This document shows positions 1 through 11,238 of a stretch of DNA of 64,000 bases, piece after piece. A program made the position numbers and the translations under genes. Below the pieces are notes generated by a model that had not been told where the DNA came from, did not search any database, and was given only the letters and a program-made list of their open reading frames with translations. The stretch comes from Vicugna pacos (taxonomy: Eukaryota > Chordata > Mammalia > Artiodactyla > Camelidae): NCBI RefSeq assembly GCF_048564905.1, contig NW_027328740.1, positions 34,647,019 through 34,711,018 of the forward strand, in the 5' to 3' direction. Numbering within the stretch: the stretch's first letter is position 1; every line of letters begins with the position of its first letter.

Positions 1-128
1 TCTTTTGAAGCAAAGTTTTAAAGTTTAATGAACTCCAATTTATCTCTGTTTTCATTTTTCCTTGTGCTTTTGGGGTAATATTTAATATCTGATGTATTTT
101 ATTAAAACTTGTATATATAAAATAACTT
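1..128 (-). repeat. L1M fragment (LINE-1), minus strand
   Basis: The opening bases read like the reverse complement of L1 near its 3' region ('gaagcaaagttttaaagtttaatgaactcc' type, then 'ccttgtgcttttggggtaatat'). The matching stretch in copy B continues leftwards into a clear minus-strand L1 (59890-60980). This is therefore the cut end of the same element in copy A. Confidence 0.65.
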
Positions 129-129
129 A

Positions 130-300
130 ATTCTTAGGACCGTTCTAGGAGATGGGTGCGGTTGTTGTCCCCAGTCTATGCATCGGAGACTGAGATGCAG
201 AGAATTTGACTGACATATTAGTGTCAAAGCTACCCAGTGCTGTGGGAATTCAGACCCTCATGTTTTTCCCTAGCATCTGAGCTCAACACCACCATGCTCC
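130..300 (-). repeat. MIR SINE fragment, minus strand
   Basis: The order of blocks matches a reverse-complemented MIR: 'gagactgagatgcagagaa', then 'gtcaaagctacccag', then 'ggaattcagaccc'. These correspond to the familiar 'actgaggcacagagagg / aaggtcacacagc / gattcgaacccagg' series. The same fragment is present in copy B near 61005-61150, so it predates the duplication. Confidence 0.6.
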
Positions 301-2079
301 AATCTTTCCAGGAAACGTTAATGAAAAAATCTTTACTTTTTTGATTTCTTGTTAGATTTTTTTCTTATTGGGGACCTCAAATTCTCATTTTCTTTTCGGA
401 TATCAGTGTCGATTTATTTTAGGTCTCATGTAGGGAGAAGCATTGCTATCAGTTAACTTCTTTATTACTCACTCTCCAGTGATGATTGTTGCCAGTTGAT
501 CTAATCAAGTCATGCTTAAGTCTTTCCTGCTCATGACACTAACAGCAGAGTCATGACTTATAGAATGCTCAAAGAAGAAAGTAGTTGATTGATTTTATTT
601 TGCCAACAAATCAAACCAATCAGATAAAACCCTGGTGTTGACACAGACTATAAACCCTCCAGAATAGGGTCACTGTCTTCATTGTGTTTCATTTGTTGGG
701 TCACAGTGTCTGGATAGTGCCTTGCTGTCCAGCAGTTTTGTGAGGATACGGTGCTCGTGAATCATTGTAAGGACAGAATTTTGACAACAGACTGTGTTGT
801 TCATTTCACGACGGGAAAGGTAATATAGAATTACTGTTCAGATCTGTTTTAAAATTAAGCTTTGAATTTTGAGAATAGTTCAAGAAGCCATACAAAGGTC
901 TTTTTCACTAATTTTAGATCTATCTTAGACACATTATGTTTACATAGCAGAGTAACTTATCAAGTAGATTTGACAAAAGGAGTGTTATATTGATTATTTG
1001 TTTTAGTTGAAATATTCTACCAGGGATAAAGTCATAAGTGCCCATAAATGAACAAATATATTTGTATTTAAATGCAACATGGGAGCAGACTACATATGTT
1101 TCTATATAATATATATGACTGTGTGTTTTAATCTTTCTGTCAGTGTTTTAATAGTTTTTCAGCAATTTTGTAACTTTAGAATTCTTCTATGGAAATCACC
1201 CCCAATTCTAGTGCAGTTTGTACTGTGTATCCTGTCTTATGCATGGGATTCCACTGTCCCCTCAGTGAGGAATTTCCTCTCCTATTGTGTTAGGAGCAGA
1301 GTTAAAGGAACTGTGATTTCTAGGCCTTTGCTCTCCATGTGTTTGCAGTTGGCTCTCAGTCACGATTTTCCCTTTCCAGAGTTTTTATTGTTAAATTAGA
1401 ATTTCTGAAAATAACTATTAATATGTTGCATTGGTCTCCCTAGAAACTTGACGTCTTTGTGCTTTTCAGTTTTCAATTTATGAAAAATGCAAATGCACTC
1501 TTGTTTTTAAGTTGTCCTTTTTCAATAGATATTTATCTCTTAATTGATAGAATAATTTTTTCCCAATGAATGAATCGGTGTGCATGTTTTAAAGGATAAC
1601 TTACTTTTTTATTTTTCTTATTGTAACAGTAATATTCATTGTAGAGAATTTAGTAAATAAGGATTAACACAGTAATAACTTCACAATGGCCTCTAATCTC
1701 ACCTGGAGATACAGTTGTAAGGTTTGAAATTGAGAATTATAAGTCCTCTCAAATTTTTCTTTTTCAAGTACGTATTGGTTACTGAGATCCTCGAATTCCC
1801 ATATGAATTGTAGCAGCAGATAGTCAGTTTCTGCAGAGGAGCCCGCTGGGATTGTGATCGAGACCACGTTGAATATACGGATCGCTCTGGGGAGCACTGC
1901 CATTCCAAGAGCACTTTCTTTTGATAGGGGAATGTGTGTGGAGTGTCTGTCCTGGTATTTAGGTCTTCTTTAACTTTTTTTTTCAACAATGCTTTGAGTT
2001 TACAGAGTATTATTTTACTTTAATTATCTTTGCCTTTATATTGAGGACAAGTGTGCAAGGTACTGGGATCAGAAGTGTA

Positions 2080-2200
2080 TTTGAGCCCCGCAACTTGCTG
2101 CCACCATGGACGCTGCGCTCTTGCTTCACCCGCTGTACAATCTTGCACAGAATACGACCTCAGTAACTCTCTCTTGAATGAATGATTATATGATTGTTGG
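2080..2200 (+). repeat. MIR/L2-like 3' end
   Basis: The run 'cttgcacagaatacgacctcagtaactctc' followed by 'ttgaatgaatga' resembles the widespread old-repeat ending 'cacatagtaggtgctcaataaatgtttgttgaatgaatga'. An ATG in good Kozak context at 2106 opens only about 22 codons here and 18 in copy B. I do not call it a gene. Confidence 0.4.
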
Positions 2201-2844
2201 ATGATGCTTGAGAGTCCTTGTGATGATTTTTTTCCCCAGCCTTTCCCCAGTTCTTAACTATGCCCTTTCTCTTCCTAAACTCCAGCCTGGGTTTCAGCCT
2301 GCCTGTGGCATTGATTTTCCTTGTCTGTGGACTCTTCCTTTCACTGGTTCCCGATAATGTTACATGTGGGCTGTGGAAACTTGCTAGATGTCAAGAAAGA
2401 GCTAATCCATTGTAGGCCAGTATTTTTAGAGTTTGTTATTGTTTTATTGATTGAAATTAAATGAGGCTGCCCCCTGAGCCCTCCCGTGAGCACTTTTGAC
2501 CTTCCTACAGCTGATACTGCTCTAGTTGCTGCATGTGCCCTTTCCCCAGCCTTGATTTTGTAATTGAATAAGTCACCATCACTGGAGCCCTCTCTTTAAA
2601 AGATAAAGAGAACATTTGCTCCTTTTCCCTGTTTGGGGACTTCGATGAGATGAGATCCCAGATAAAGAATGGAGCCCCACCTCTTTCTGACCCCCGCTGT
2701 TTCCGTTCCTTTCTTCAGGGGAAAAGAGTACAATTCAACAGTATAAAGATTGATTGTGAGCTAATGAGATAGACAAGACAACCGATCATTTATTAAATAA
2801 CCTTTCATGATAGAAACAAATGTATTATACACACAAACAGCACA

Positions 2845-3080
2845 CAAAGCACTGTAGTACCATGGTTACAATCGTGGGTCCGAGTTCGTGTCCTGCTCTG
2901 GAGAGACCAGTCCTGTGAGATGGAGAACTGGTAAGTCGGCTTAGCCTCTCCAGAAATGGTTTTCTGTCCTGCAGAGACGGGGCTCGCTAGGCGTCCCCCC
3001 CGTAGAGGTGCTGTGGGGTGTAAATGATGCGCATGGGCAGCCTGAGCACAGCTGCTCATTCCTTGTAAGTGCAGGGTAGC
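2845..3080 (+). repeat. MIR SINE, plus strand
   Basis: The stretch follows the MIR plan in order. It starts with 'gtggttacaatcgtgggtc', has a B-box-like 'gagttcgtgtcctg', a degraded 'taagtcggcttagcctctcc' where MIR has 'aagttacttaacctctc', and a tail like 'aaatgatgcgcatgggcagcctgagcacagc'. The same element is in copy B at about 63680-63900, so it is shared ancestry. Small minus-strand ORFs here are shadows. Confidence 0.6.
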
Positions 3081-3180
3081 ATAGCTTTTGCGGTGATGGC
3101 TTTATGACCGCCCCATGTAGACTGTCAGTGCTCTGAAGGGATGCCTTGTGGTTTGGAGATGGGATTCTCACTTCTGTAAA

Positions 3181-4445
3181 TACCCAAGTGTAGTGTTATT
3201 GGGCCCTGCTGATTTCAGTCTATTCTTTAGAAAGTACATATTGTAGATATATTTTTCAAGCATGCGTGCTTTTTTTCTTTTACTATTTAAAGTTCTACCC
3301 TCTCATCTCTTGGTATTACTTTTCATGGAATCCAGGAAACAGTCCTAAGCTACCTGCCTCTTCACACTTTTCCGTGGTGGTTTCCTTCCCTGATTAGAAG
3401 AGGGTTTTGCATAGGAAATTTTATTTGTTCCCCTTTTCTTGGAGTCTCTCTCTCTGTCTGCCCATCTCTCACCTCTCAATCTGTCCATTTCTCAACCCAC
3501 TGCTTCTTCTGACATGTTCCAAAACGCATTTCAGGTAGCTTACAGAAGAACAGATACCAAATAAACAGGTGAGAAAATGGGGCCCAGTTCAGACAGTGAG
3601 GCTAGGAGGCGAGCCTGTGTGAGGATTGCAGGCGTGAGACACATGTCTCTGCCATGTGACTTATAAGATCGACAGCAGCAGTGTGCTTCAAGCTCCCAGC
3701 AGACACAGGGAAGCAGGATTTGAGGGAGATGCTTACTGGCTGTGAAATAAATAAGTGACTTAGGAGAAGCCCAGCCTTTCCAGCTACTAAGGCTTAGGAG
3801 AATATTTTGAGTGTCTTCCAAAATCAGAGTAAGGCATCTTTTCTTTTTCAGAGTTCTATGTATAGTTGGTTACATTCTATACCTGGAAATTTCTCCAAAA
3901 CTGCTTCCCACGTGAGTCCCATGGCTCGGGGATTGGGTGGTTCTGCTCATTGATGGGGGTTGGCCAGAAACAGAAAATGAGAGCCTCAAAGCGGCCTGGG
4001 ATTTGTCAGTTATGTTTTGTCAGTGCTGTAGGGTTCAAGAAATGCTTTCACCGTTTCTCTCCATCTGAGGCAGCAGCGCGCTCTCTTACCAGCATCAGGA
4101 GCTCAGGGCCACGGGATGGTGGGGGCTGACTGCACTGCCGTCAAGACAGCTGAGCTAGTCACTGCAGGTGTGGTTCTTTTACATACTGCATTTCATGTTC
4201 TTTACTAGAATGTTTCAACAGGGAGTTAATTAACTGAGTTAATTAACATTTAATAAATATGATCTTTGTTGAAAAGACAGTTATAGGCAGAATATAAGCT
4301 GTGAAGTCTTTAAAAACGGTTTCATTACTGAAATTTCATTTGGGGAGATACACGGTTTATCTTATATATGGCTCTCTTTTAAAGTAACAAAGAAACAAGA
4401 CAGAAAAGGCAGAGGATGATTTCTGTTCTTCCTCTCGGCTTGCAG
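3181..4445. other. Intron-like DNA, nothing recognised
   Basis: Apart from a short CT-rich stretch near 3445-3490 and a duplicated 'gttaattaac' near 4226-4250, I see no gene, RNA or clear repeat. It sits directly upstream of a TRAPPC9-like exon and is best read as intron. Confidence 0.5.
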
Positions 4446-4566
4446 GTGCCCTCACCCCCAGTAGCATCAATCAAGACACCAGCACTGACACTGGCCGTGC
4501 TCAGAACTGCCTCAGCCCTGAAGACACTGCTGACAAATAGAAGGGGGCCACGCCCTGTTACAGCAG
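4446..4566 (+). pseudogene. TRAPPC9: TRAPPC9-like middle exon (GALTT region), broken
   Basis: TRAPPC9 is a subunit of the TRAPP II tethering complex at the Golgi and is linked to NF-kB signalling. Reading from the phase used in the gene, this exon encodes ALTPSSINQDTSTDTGRAQN and then CLSPEDTADK. Human TRAPPC9 has [20 protein letters not shown] and then [20 protein letters not shown]. A pyrimidine tract and AG (4444-4445) precede it and a GT donor starts at 4567, so it keeps exon form and came from a genomic duplication. It is dead as coding sequence: the Tyr codon after DK is TAG (4538-4540), and the end 'tacagcag' is one base shorter than the expected 'agcaag' ending. The next exon of the same copy lies at 11115. 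The human comparison is from memory; assignment to TRAPPC9 is firm, exon number is not. Confidence 0.88.
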
Positions 4567-5109
4567 GTGCTCTCACTTTGTGGGTCCTTATGTAACTGCG
4601 CGGTGTTAATCAGGATCGCCCGTCCTACATTGTGTGATGCTGCTGCTTTGTCTCCTAGTTACTTGTTTCTCTAAGTATTCTTGTATTATTCTCCAATGCA
4701 TAGTACTACACACCCAAAAATGCTTTTTTCAGATGAAAAAGAATGTGCATTTAAAATAATAACTCTGAAAAGGGGGGCAAAAGAGGCTATCCTTGTCCCG
4801 CTATTCAAAGATAATAATTAAGACGTTAACGTATATTTTCATCAGTGTGGATCACCTCTGTCATAAAAAACCAGAGAGCACTCTGTGACTGTTTACTGTG
4901 TGGACACCTCCATTTTCCATTTGGCTTTTTATATGTTTTTCTACAATATTCTATCTCCTCTGGCATGATTTTTGATGACCAGTATAGCATTCTGTCTTGT
5001 GGAGGCATTGTCAATTTTACTTCGGACTTAAATAAACTTTTAAATTCCAAGTATACTTAACTGAAATACTGAAAAGAGAACTGTGGTGGTACAGGAAGGC
5101 CCTACCTCC
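4567..5109. other. Intron of left TRAPPC9-like copy
   Basis: I see no recognisable feature here. The opposing small ORFs at 4826-5060 overlap on both strands and match nothing I know. Confidence 0.45.
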
Positions 5110-7215
5110 CTTCCCCTTATTTCCGAAGAGTAAAAACTGTTGAAAATTTGATATATATATTTCATGACCTTTATGCCTATGACATACATATATACACACA
5201 TATGAGAATTCCATGTATACGTGTGTGTATATATGCTTTATTTAAAAATGAGACCATACTATATGTTTTTCTGCAGCTCGCTTTAATCACTCAGGTGTAT
5301 ATCATAGACGTCCTCCCACTCCAGACTCACCCGGTCCTTTCAGATAGAGTGGAGGGGTCTCCTGATTTGCGGGTGTGGTCTCTTTCCCACGCACACCTTT
5401 GGTGAGAGAATGCTGTGGACAAGGCCCTGGACCACGGTGAAACGCTGGCTCCCTCATTGCTCGCAGCTCGTCGTGATTTACCGCATCATTGTCTTGATGG
5501 TGGACAGTTAAATTTTCTCCATTTTCCACTGTCAGAAAGGATATTTGACTGGCATCCTTCTTGTACAGACATTCCTGTGATCTTTTATGAGTATTCCCTT
5601 AGTTAAGGCTTCTGGAAATTTAGTCCCTGGATGTGACATTTACATTCATCACAGACTCCATTCAAGTAACTCTAGAAATTCCTTCCATAGGGGAATGAAA
5701 AGATGCACAATTACTTATGTAACCAATTCTCTATTGCTGGATATGATTTCACTTCAGTTTTTCTTCCCACCATTGTAAACAGTGCTGTGTAAATGCCCTG
5801 ATGGGTACATCTTTTTGGACCTAATTTGTTTTTTCCTAAAGGAAACGATTCCTAGAAGTGGTGTTGAGTCATTGTGTACGTACGTTTTTCAGAGTTTACA
5901 TATCCATTGACATGTCGTCCTCTGAAAATGTCGCTCATGGTTTCTTCTCCCACAGATGGACACTAGATAGAATATCTTTTAAAAATATTTGCCAATATGA
6001 TGAGCAAAAGTGCTTTTTCATTGTTTTAGTTTGCATTTGATGACCAGTGAGGTATTGAGCATTTTTCACTCATTAGCCATTTGACTTTTTTAAAATGAAT
6101 GATTCCTTTTATCCTTTGCACACATTTAAGTGGGGGAGCTTCTTGTTGGTTTGTGACAGCTCTTTGTATGTTATGAACATTAACTTCTTGTCTTCAACAA
6201 CATGTATCACAGAGCTTTTTCTTGTCATTTCTTTCCTTTCATTTTGTTTAGGAGGATTTTTATTTTGGTAGTGTCTCAAAATATTCTTATGATAATAAAT
6301 GTATTCCTTATGTGTTTTATTTTTGAAATTATTCTTAAAAATAATTTCTTATACTGGAATAAATCTCCTCTGTAGGTTTTTTTTAATCTCTAAGATGGAG
6401 ATGATAATAGTACTTGTTAATGTAAGGGTTAGTTGAGTTAATAAGAGCAAAGTGTTGTATTTGCTGTTATTAGTACTTTTTTATATTTACATCACTGTCT
6501 GTAAATTATCTTGTGGTCCTTATGAGAGGAATAGTATTTATTCTTTCTAGGTGATTGTCTGATTGTCTCAGGACAATTACTGAAGTCATACTTTTCTCTT
6601 TGATTTGAAATCCCACCTTTACAAAATACTTGTGTACACTAGAGTCTCTTTTTGAGCTCATGGTTCCCTTCTGTCAATCTGCCTTTCTTACTCCAGCACC
6701 ATAACTTACATATTGTAAAAATTTATTTAATAATTGGCAGTCTGAATTTTTTCCATTCTTTTCTTCCATCCCAAATTTTCTTGTCTAGTATTATGATTTT
6801 ATTATTCCTGAAGAATTCCAAAATATTTTGTTCAAGTTAAAATAAATCAGATTGGAGTTGCCATGGGAGTTTTCAGTAAGTTTTGAATTATTCTGATGAG
6901 AACTTACATCTTTACAAAACTGCTTTCCTCCATGCAATTTGTTGATGTCTCTACATTCTCACCTCTGACTTTACCCCTCAGTACAGCCCTGAAGTTTCTC
7001 CATTTAGAACATGGGCATTATTTTTTAACTTATTCCAGATTATTGTTTATGTTTTTGTCAATTTTGTAAGTGAAAATTTTTTGCTATTATATTTTTAAAC
7101 GCTTAAAACTGAAATTTAGAAAGGAAGATTCGGTTTGTAAATACTCACTTTGTATTTTGTCATTTAAAATTGTAAGTATTAAGTAGTTGTTCCAGAATCC
7201 TTTCTTTTTTGTTTT
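5110..7215 (-). repeat. L1M LINE remnant, minus strand
   Basis: Several blocks read as the reverse complement of old mammalian L1. These include 'cattgtaaacagtgctgtgtaaa' (about 5773), 'cctagaagtggtgttgagtca' (about 5850), 'gtttgcatttgatgaccagtgag' (about 6030) and 'gatgagaacttacatctttac' (about 6893). The order is 3' untranslated region first, then ORF2-like interior, as expected for a minus-strand copy. It is heavily diverged and has no usable frame. The middle part (5300-5750) is the least certain and may be unrelated DNA. Confidence 0.6.
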
Positions 7216-7599
7216 TAAAAATTTGTGTCGAAGATTCTCAAAATGTTCATAGCTAAGTAGTATAGGTGGGGAGACAGATGGAGAGAGGTAGTGTGGCTCA
7301 TGTACAAACTGTGAGCAGTTTCATGGCTGCCTTTAGGCTGGAGAAACCACAGAAGAGCCCAGGTTAGACAAGGAATGGCTTTGTATGCACTTGAAAGCCA
7401 GCTTTCCTGCCTGTATGGTGAAGCCTGGTGGGCGTGGCAGGTAGATGATCAAGGTCTGATCAAGGTCATTTGCTGCACAGAGCGCTGTGTCTGTGAGAAA
7501 TGGTGACCATTGCCATGGCAAATGCTTGGTGCCAGGAACAATGCAGAGGAGCTGGGGAGCCTGTGTTAAGGATTTTCCAGTCCTGGGAGTGGGAAGATC

Positions 7600-7725
7600 A
7601 GACTCTGCATTCAGATCTGAGTTTGAATTAATCCTCTTTAGTTTACTGGACCTCTGACTTTTGTCAAGTTATGCATCCTGTTTGAACTCCTGCTTTGTTG
7701 TCTCTCAAAACAGAAGAATTACAGC
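7600..7725 (+). repeat. MIR SINE fragment
   Basis: The run 'gcattcagatctgagtttgaatt' then 'ggacctctgacttttgtcaagttatgcatcctg' follows the MIR core ('gggttcgaatcc ... gtgaccttgggcaagttacttaacctc'). It is diverged. Confidence 0.45.
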
Positions 7726-8105
7726 CTGCTGCTAGAGTGTTTGATCAGGGTAAATGATTTGTGTCTATAAGATGCCACGTACAGTCACAAGCTCAGTGAG
7801 CAATGAGCTGTCCCCTCTTCTCCTGCAAATCAGTGCTCGATAAGTCATCAGCAGAAAGCGAGTCCCTAATTTGTATGTGGTGCAAGGAAGAACAAAACTA
7901 ACGTCTTGCCTTTCCCTGGCAGTATTCTTAGTTCTTTGCTTCATGTACCTCTTTCCTCCTTCACTCTCCCCTTTCACCTCCTCCACCAAGAGCCTGAGAC
8001 TCTCTCAGAACACTAGATTCAAATTATTTAAATTGTGGCTCATTCCCATGAAATGACAGTGACTTAAAAAAACTGTACACATCCCAGAATTCATTGTATT
8101 TGATT

Positions 8106-8147
8106 TACACACACACACACGTGCACACACACACACACACACACATC
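8106..8147. repeat. (CA)n microsatellite
   Basis: An almost pure CA tract interrupted once by 'gtg'. It is a likely length-variable marker within the left gene copy. Confidence 0.9.
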
Positions 8148-8854
8148 AGGCTACCTCCCATTTGCTGAGGGAGAAGGGCCACTTTTTCTGAGTTTTCATT
8201 TACTCAGCGTGAGAGCAGTCTCTTAAGCAGAATTTCACCTGGCTTCGTGCATGGTTTTTTAAATTGGATTTCTGCTTTTTGTCCATAAAAATATTCTCCT
8301 ATTAGAAGACAGGAAGTGGAGACATAGATATTCTGCTGAGATATTGGTGTTATCATATTTGAGTTTTAATGGACATAAGGCGGCATAGAGTCATACATTA
8401 TTATGGATGAGAATCCTTGATGATGTAACTTGGACAAGAATCTGGGTCTCCTGCCTTCGTGTCCACGCGGGTGAAGAGGCAACTGGGTGGGGGATGGCAG
8501 GGAAACTTCTTCCTTGAGTTCCAGGTTCTTGTTAGTTTTCATTGCTCAGCTGCCTTTAGTTTATGTCCATGAGGCCTCTCATGGGAAGGTCACTATGTCC
8601 TGAGAGACTGAGTTACTAATCAGCAGAAAGCTCTGGACCCACTCATATTTTCCAGAGTTTTTCTGCTGACCTGCTGACACTTTATATAAATGAGACCTAA
8701 CAAACTACTGGATATAAAATCCTTATTGTTATCATTTGCCCTCGAGTTCCATAGGAATGGGGTGCTGTCTCAGGCTGTCTAAGGCTAGATCTGAACAAAG
8801 ATAGGGTGATAGGCTCTGCTGCTGGACCCTCCCCAGTCAAATGGGATTTCCACC

Positions 8855-8975
8855 TTAGTTTTTAGAATCAGGCAGATGAGTTCAAATCTTGTCTTTACCA
8901 GTTATTAGCTTTGTGACCTTGGGGAAATAACTACTTTTTTGGTTCCAATTTTCTTTATCTGTAAATAAGTTCAGT
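8855..8975 (+). repeat. MIR SINE
   Basis: A well-preserved MIR core: 'gagttcaaatcttgtc', 'ttattagctttgtgaccttgg' and 'ttctttatctgtaaa' occur in order with normal spacing. Confidence 0.75.
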
Positions 8976-9624
8976 ATTTATTTTAGGGTTTTTGTTTTAG
9001 AATTGAATGTGCTAATTCCCTAATTTATTCCTAAAATACTGATCACATGGTTCTATGCTGGTGCCTTAGTAGTTGATTGCTAAGGGACTCAACAGTGAGA
9101 ATGGGGGTGGAGCCCCCTGGATCATACAGCTTATATTCCAGGATATGCTTGTAAAAGACAAGATTGCAGTGGATTTTTAGTAAATGTCCATTCCTTTCCT
9201 AATCCCCATTGATTGTGTATATATCTTTATACTAATATATGAACAATTTTTTGCAGTTTAAATCTCTTTGTAGTATTTAAAGAATGTAGCTATAACAAAA
9301 ATACGTGAAATAAAATGACTTGACTTTTATTTTCCTTTCAATAAGCAGAACAAAATAAAATAGAAAAGAAAAGAAAAAGTATTGAAGGAGTAGAAATAAT
9401 TTTATTTCCGTGGAATCAACTCCCTATGTTAGGTTTTTCCATTGTGTTGTTCAACATCATATAAAATTGACAGGTTGTGACTTCAGTGTTGATAGCTAGG
9501 TGAGTATAGTTTCTTTTTGTGGTTGTCTTTGATGAATTATTTGCACTAGATCATAAATGATGTGCATGTTACATATTGGAAACGAGGAAACATTGGAGAC
9601 ATACTACCTCCAATGCAGTCATTT

Positions 9625-10140
9625 TGTTACCGAGTCCAAACTCGTTCTGCTCGCCACATGACAGGCCAATAAACCGGGAGATGAGGTGTTGGAGCAAGGA
9701 ATAGTGACTTCACTTGCAATGCTGGCAGACCCAGAAGACGGCAGACTGATGTCCTGGAGAACTATCTTCCCCAAGTAAGAATTCAGTCTCCTCTTATACT
9801 AAAAAGGGGCGGGGTTGTGGTTGGTTGTTGCATACTTCTTGCTTTATGAATTGTTTGTCCTTTGAATCCGCTGTTCTTGCAGCTGTCCATGTGGATCAAA
9901 TCATGGTACCCCTGTAAAACCTCCAAAAAAACAAAGGCTATTGTCTATTATGCAACTTGCCATCTCTACAGAAGTGCAGATGAGCTAACATTTTTAAAGA
10001 TCAGGGCCAGGAGAATAGGCTTTCCTGCAGATTTCAGGCTAAAGGCAACTTTCTTTTTCAAATGGTGCAGAGCTACCAAGTCTGAGCCTAGGAAACAGGG
10101 CACAGGTTTAAACTCAAAGGAACAGATTTAACATAGGGTA
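9625..10140 (-). mobile_element. Solo LTR, ERV family X (fossil)
   Basis: Reverse-complemented, this stretch aligns along most of its length with 33930-34418. Shared blocks include 'tctgttcctttgaatttaa', 'ctgtctcctaggct', a 'gcctgaaat..caggag/aaagc' stretch, 'gcaacaaccaa', 'acttgggga' and an ending 'tggactcggtaaca'. Two copies of about 500 bp in opposite orientations, ending in TG...CA type bases with no internal coding region beside them, indicate solo LTRs of one endogenous retrovirus family, probably class I. The start (about 10140 on this strand) is blurred. The 89-residue plus-strand ORF at 9862-10131 lies wholly inside it and is chance. Confidence 0.72.
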
Positions 10141-11114
10141 AAAACTGTACATTTTATTACAATTCCGTTTCCAGCTTCATAGATAATATTAGTAAGAAAT
10201 ACGAGCAATTTTGTATTTTTGCTTCTTAATAACCGATAAGTGTACCAACTATATTTTGTGAGCAGGGATGCTGTGCAGGCATTGGGGTGACAGCAAACTC
10301 TTGTAGGGGGTGGCCGACCCTGCAACATCTCTGATGCCCCGTGAGTGTTGGTGAGGGTCCCCGTAGCCAGGGGCTCTCTTCAGGAACCAGCATATGGGCA
10401 TTGACCTCTGGAGACCTCTTTTTCGGCTGCAGGAATTTTTTTCAGATATTGAGATTGAAAAATCACTCCAGCTGGGAATAATTAGGGAAAAAAACAAAAG
10501 GAAAAGGGTTTGGAGTAGAGTAGAAGAGTAGGACATAAGATCACGGAGCCTGAGTGCTTGGCAGCGGGGCCTCGGGAGAGAGGGGAGCAGAGGTGGGGAG
10601 GGGCCTGGCTCCAGAACCAGCTCCTGTAATTGCCCCCGCACACAAGCCACATAGCTTTAAATTGGCCTGGGCCACCTCTCTGGGCTGGATATCACCCTGG
10701 GCAGAACCGTGGTATCTGTAAAGTAAAATGACTTCACAACTATTGCACAGAGCTGCAGGTGTAAGAGAGCCTAAGCCTGTCTCAGAGTGCAGGGGACAAG
10801 CGGAAAGGAATGGCAAAATTTCCACTGACAATTGAAATTTTGTTAAATAGCCTGCTACAGTTGTTTGCATCACTTGAATGAATGCAGGCATATTTCTGTG
10901 GGCATTTATAGGTTCACTGAACCCCACCAGCCCCTCTTGCCCCCATCGGAGATGGGCTTTCTCAAGCACAGTGCCCCTCCTGCTTGGGTGGAAAACGCTG
11001 CTGGTCCTTGCCTGGGGCCGGGCTGCTGCAGGGCACTGAATCCCCGAGGCACGGCCTGTGAGACACGACAGGAACATCTCTGCTCTTGACTGGGTGCCTC
11101 CGTTTCCCCTGCAG
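10141..11114. other. Intron of left TRAPPC9-like copy
   Basis: No gene is recognised. Overlapping minus-strand ORFs of 133 and 201 codons at 10249-11146 run across the true exon boundary in the opposite sense and have low-complexity, non-homologous products. I treat them as chance. Confidence 0.5.
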
Positions 11115-11238
11115 TGTAAAAATGCCGATGACTGAGTTAGAAGCATGCTTCCAAGCTGTCCATGTCCTTGGCATCCAGAAGCGGAGCCTGGAAGCTTTCG
11201 AATTTATCCAGAATGCGGTTTACATTCACCTTCAGCAG
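11115..11238 (+). pseudogene. TRAPPC9: TRAPPC9-like exon (KNAGVIELEA region), frameshifted
   Basis: After the first codons the frame reads [20 protein letters not shown] and on through [16 protein letters not shown]. Human TRAPPC9 has [20 protein letters not shown] and then EASEFLQNAVYINLRQ, so most positions agree. The exon is preceded by 'tttcccctgcag' and followed by 'gtgagt', both textbook splice sites. It is 124 bases where 126 are expected for 42 codons. Two bases are missing near 11127-11134, between AAAAATGCC and GAGTTAGAA, which puts its start and end in different frames. The following TRAPPC9 exon (SEEEKIQRYSILSELYEL) is not found downstream, so this gene copy appears to stop here. 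It pairs with the exon at 4446. Confidence 0.9.

Larger units (their letters stand above)
1..3180 (+). repeat. Long direct repeat, copy A (segmental duplication)
   Basis: This stretch recurs in the same orientation at 60850-64000. Collinear anchors include 'gaagca' at 7 versus 60856, the block at 1079-1330 versus 61903-62150, and 'cttctgtaa' at 3171 versus 63992. The offset drifts from 60849 to 60821, so the copies differ by about 28 net bases of indels. Identity by eye is roughly 90%, varying from about 98% in blocks near 1200 to about 90% near 2100. The repeat is composite: an old L1 end, MIR fragments and unrecognised DNA. It is therefore a duplicated piece of genome, not one transposon. 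Copy A lies 1.3 kb upstream of a TRAPPC9-like exon and I read it as intron of that gene copy. The left edge of the duplication is beyond the window. Confidence 0.93.

Noticed and set aside
2098-2180. ATG in a strong Kozak context (gccaccatgg) present in both copies of the terminal repeat
   Set aside because: It opens only about 22 codons in copy A and 18 in copy B, with different ends, and overlaps an old MIR/L2-like end.
10249-11146. Overlapping minus-strand ORFs of 133 and 201 codons
   Set aside because: They run antisense into a recognised TRAPPC9-like exon, overlap each other in different frames, and show no domain, signal or family resemblance.
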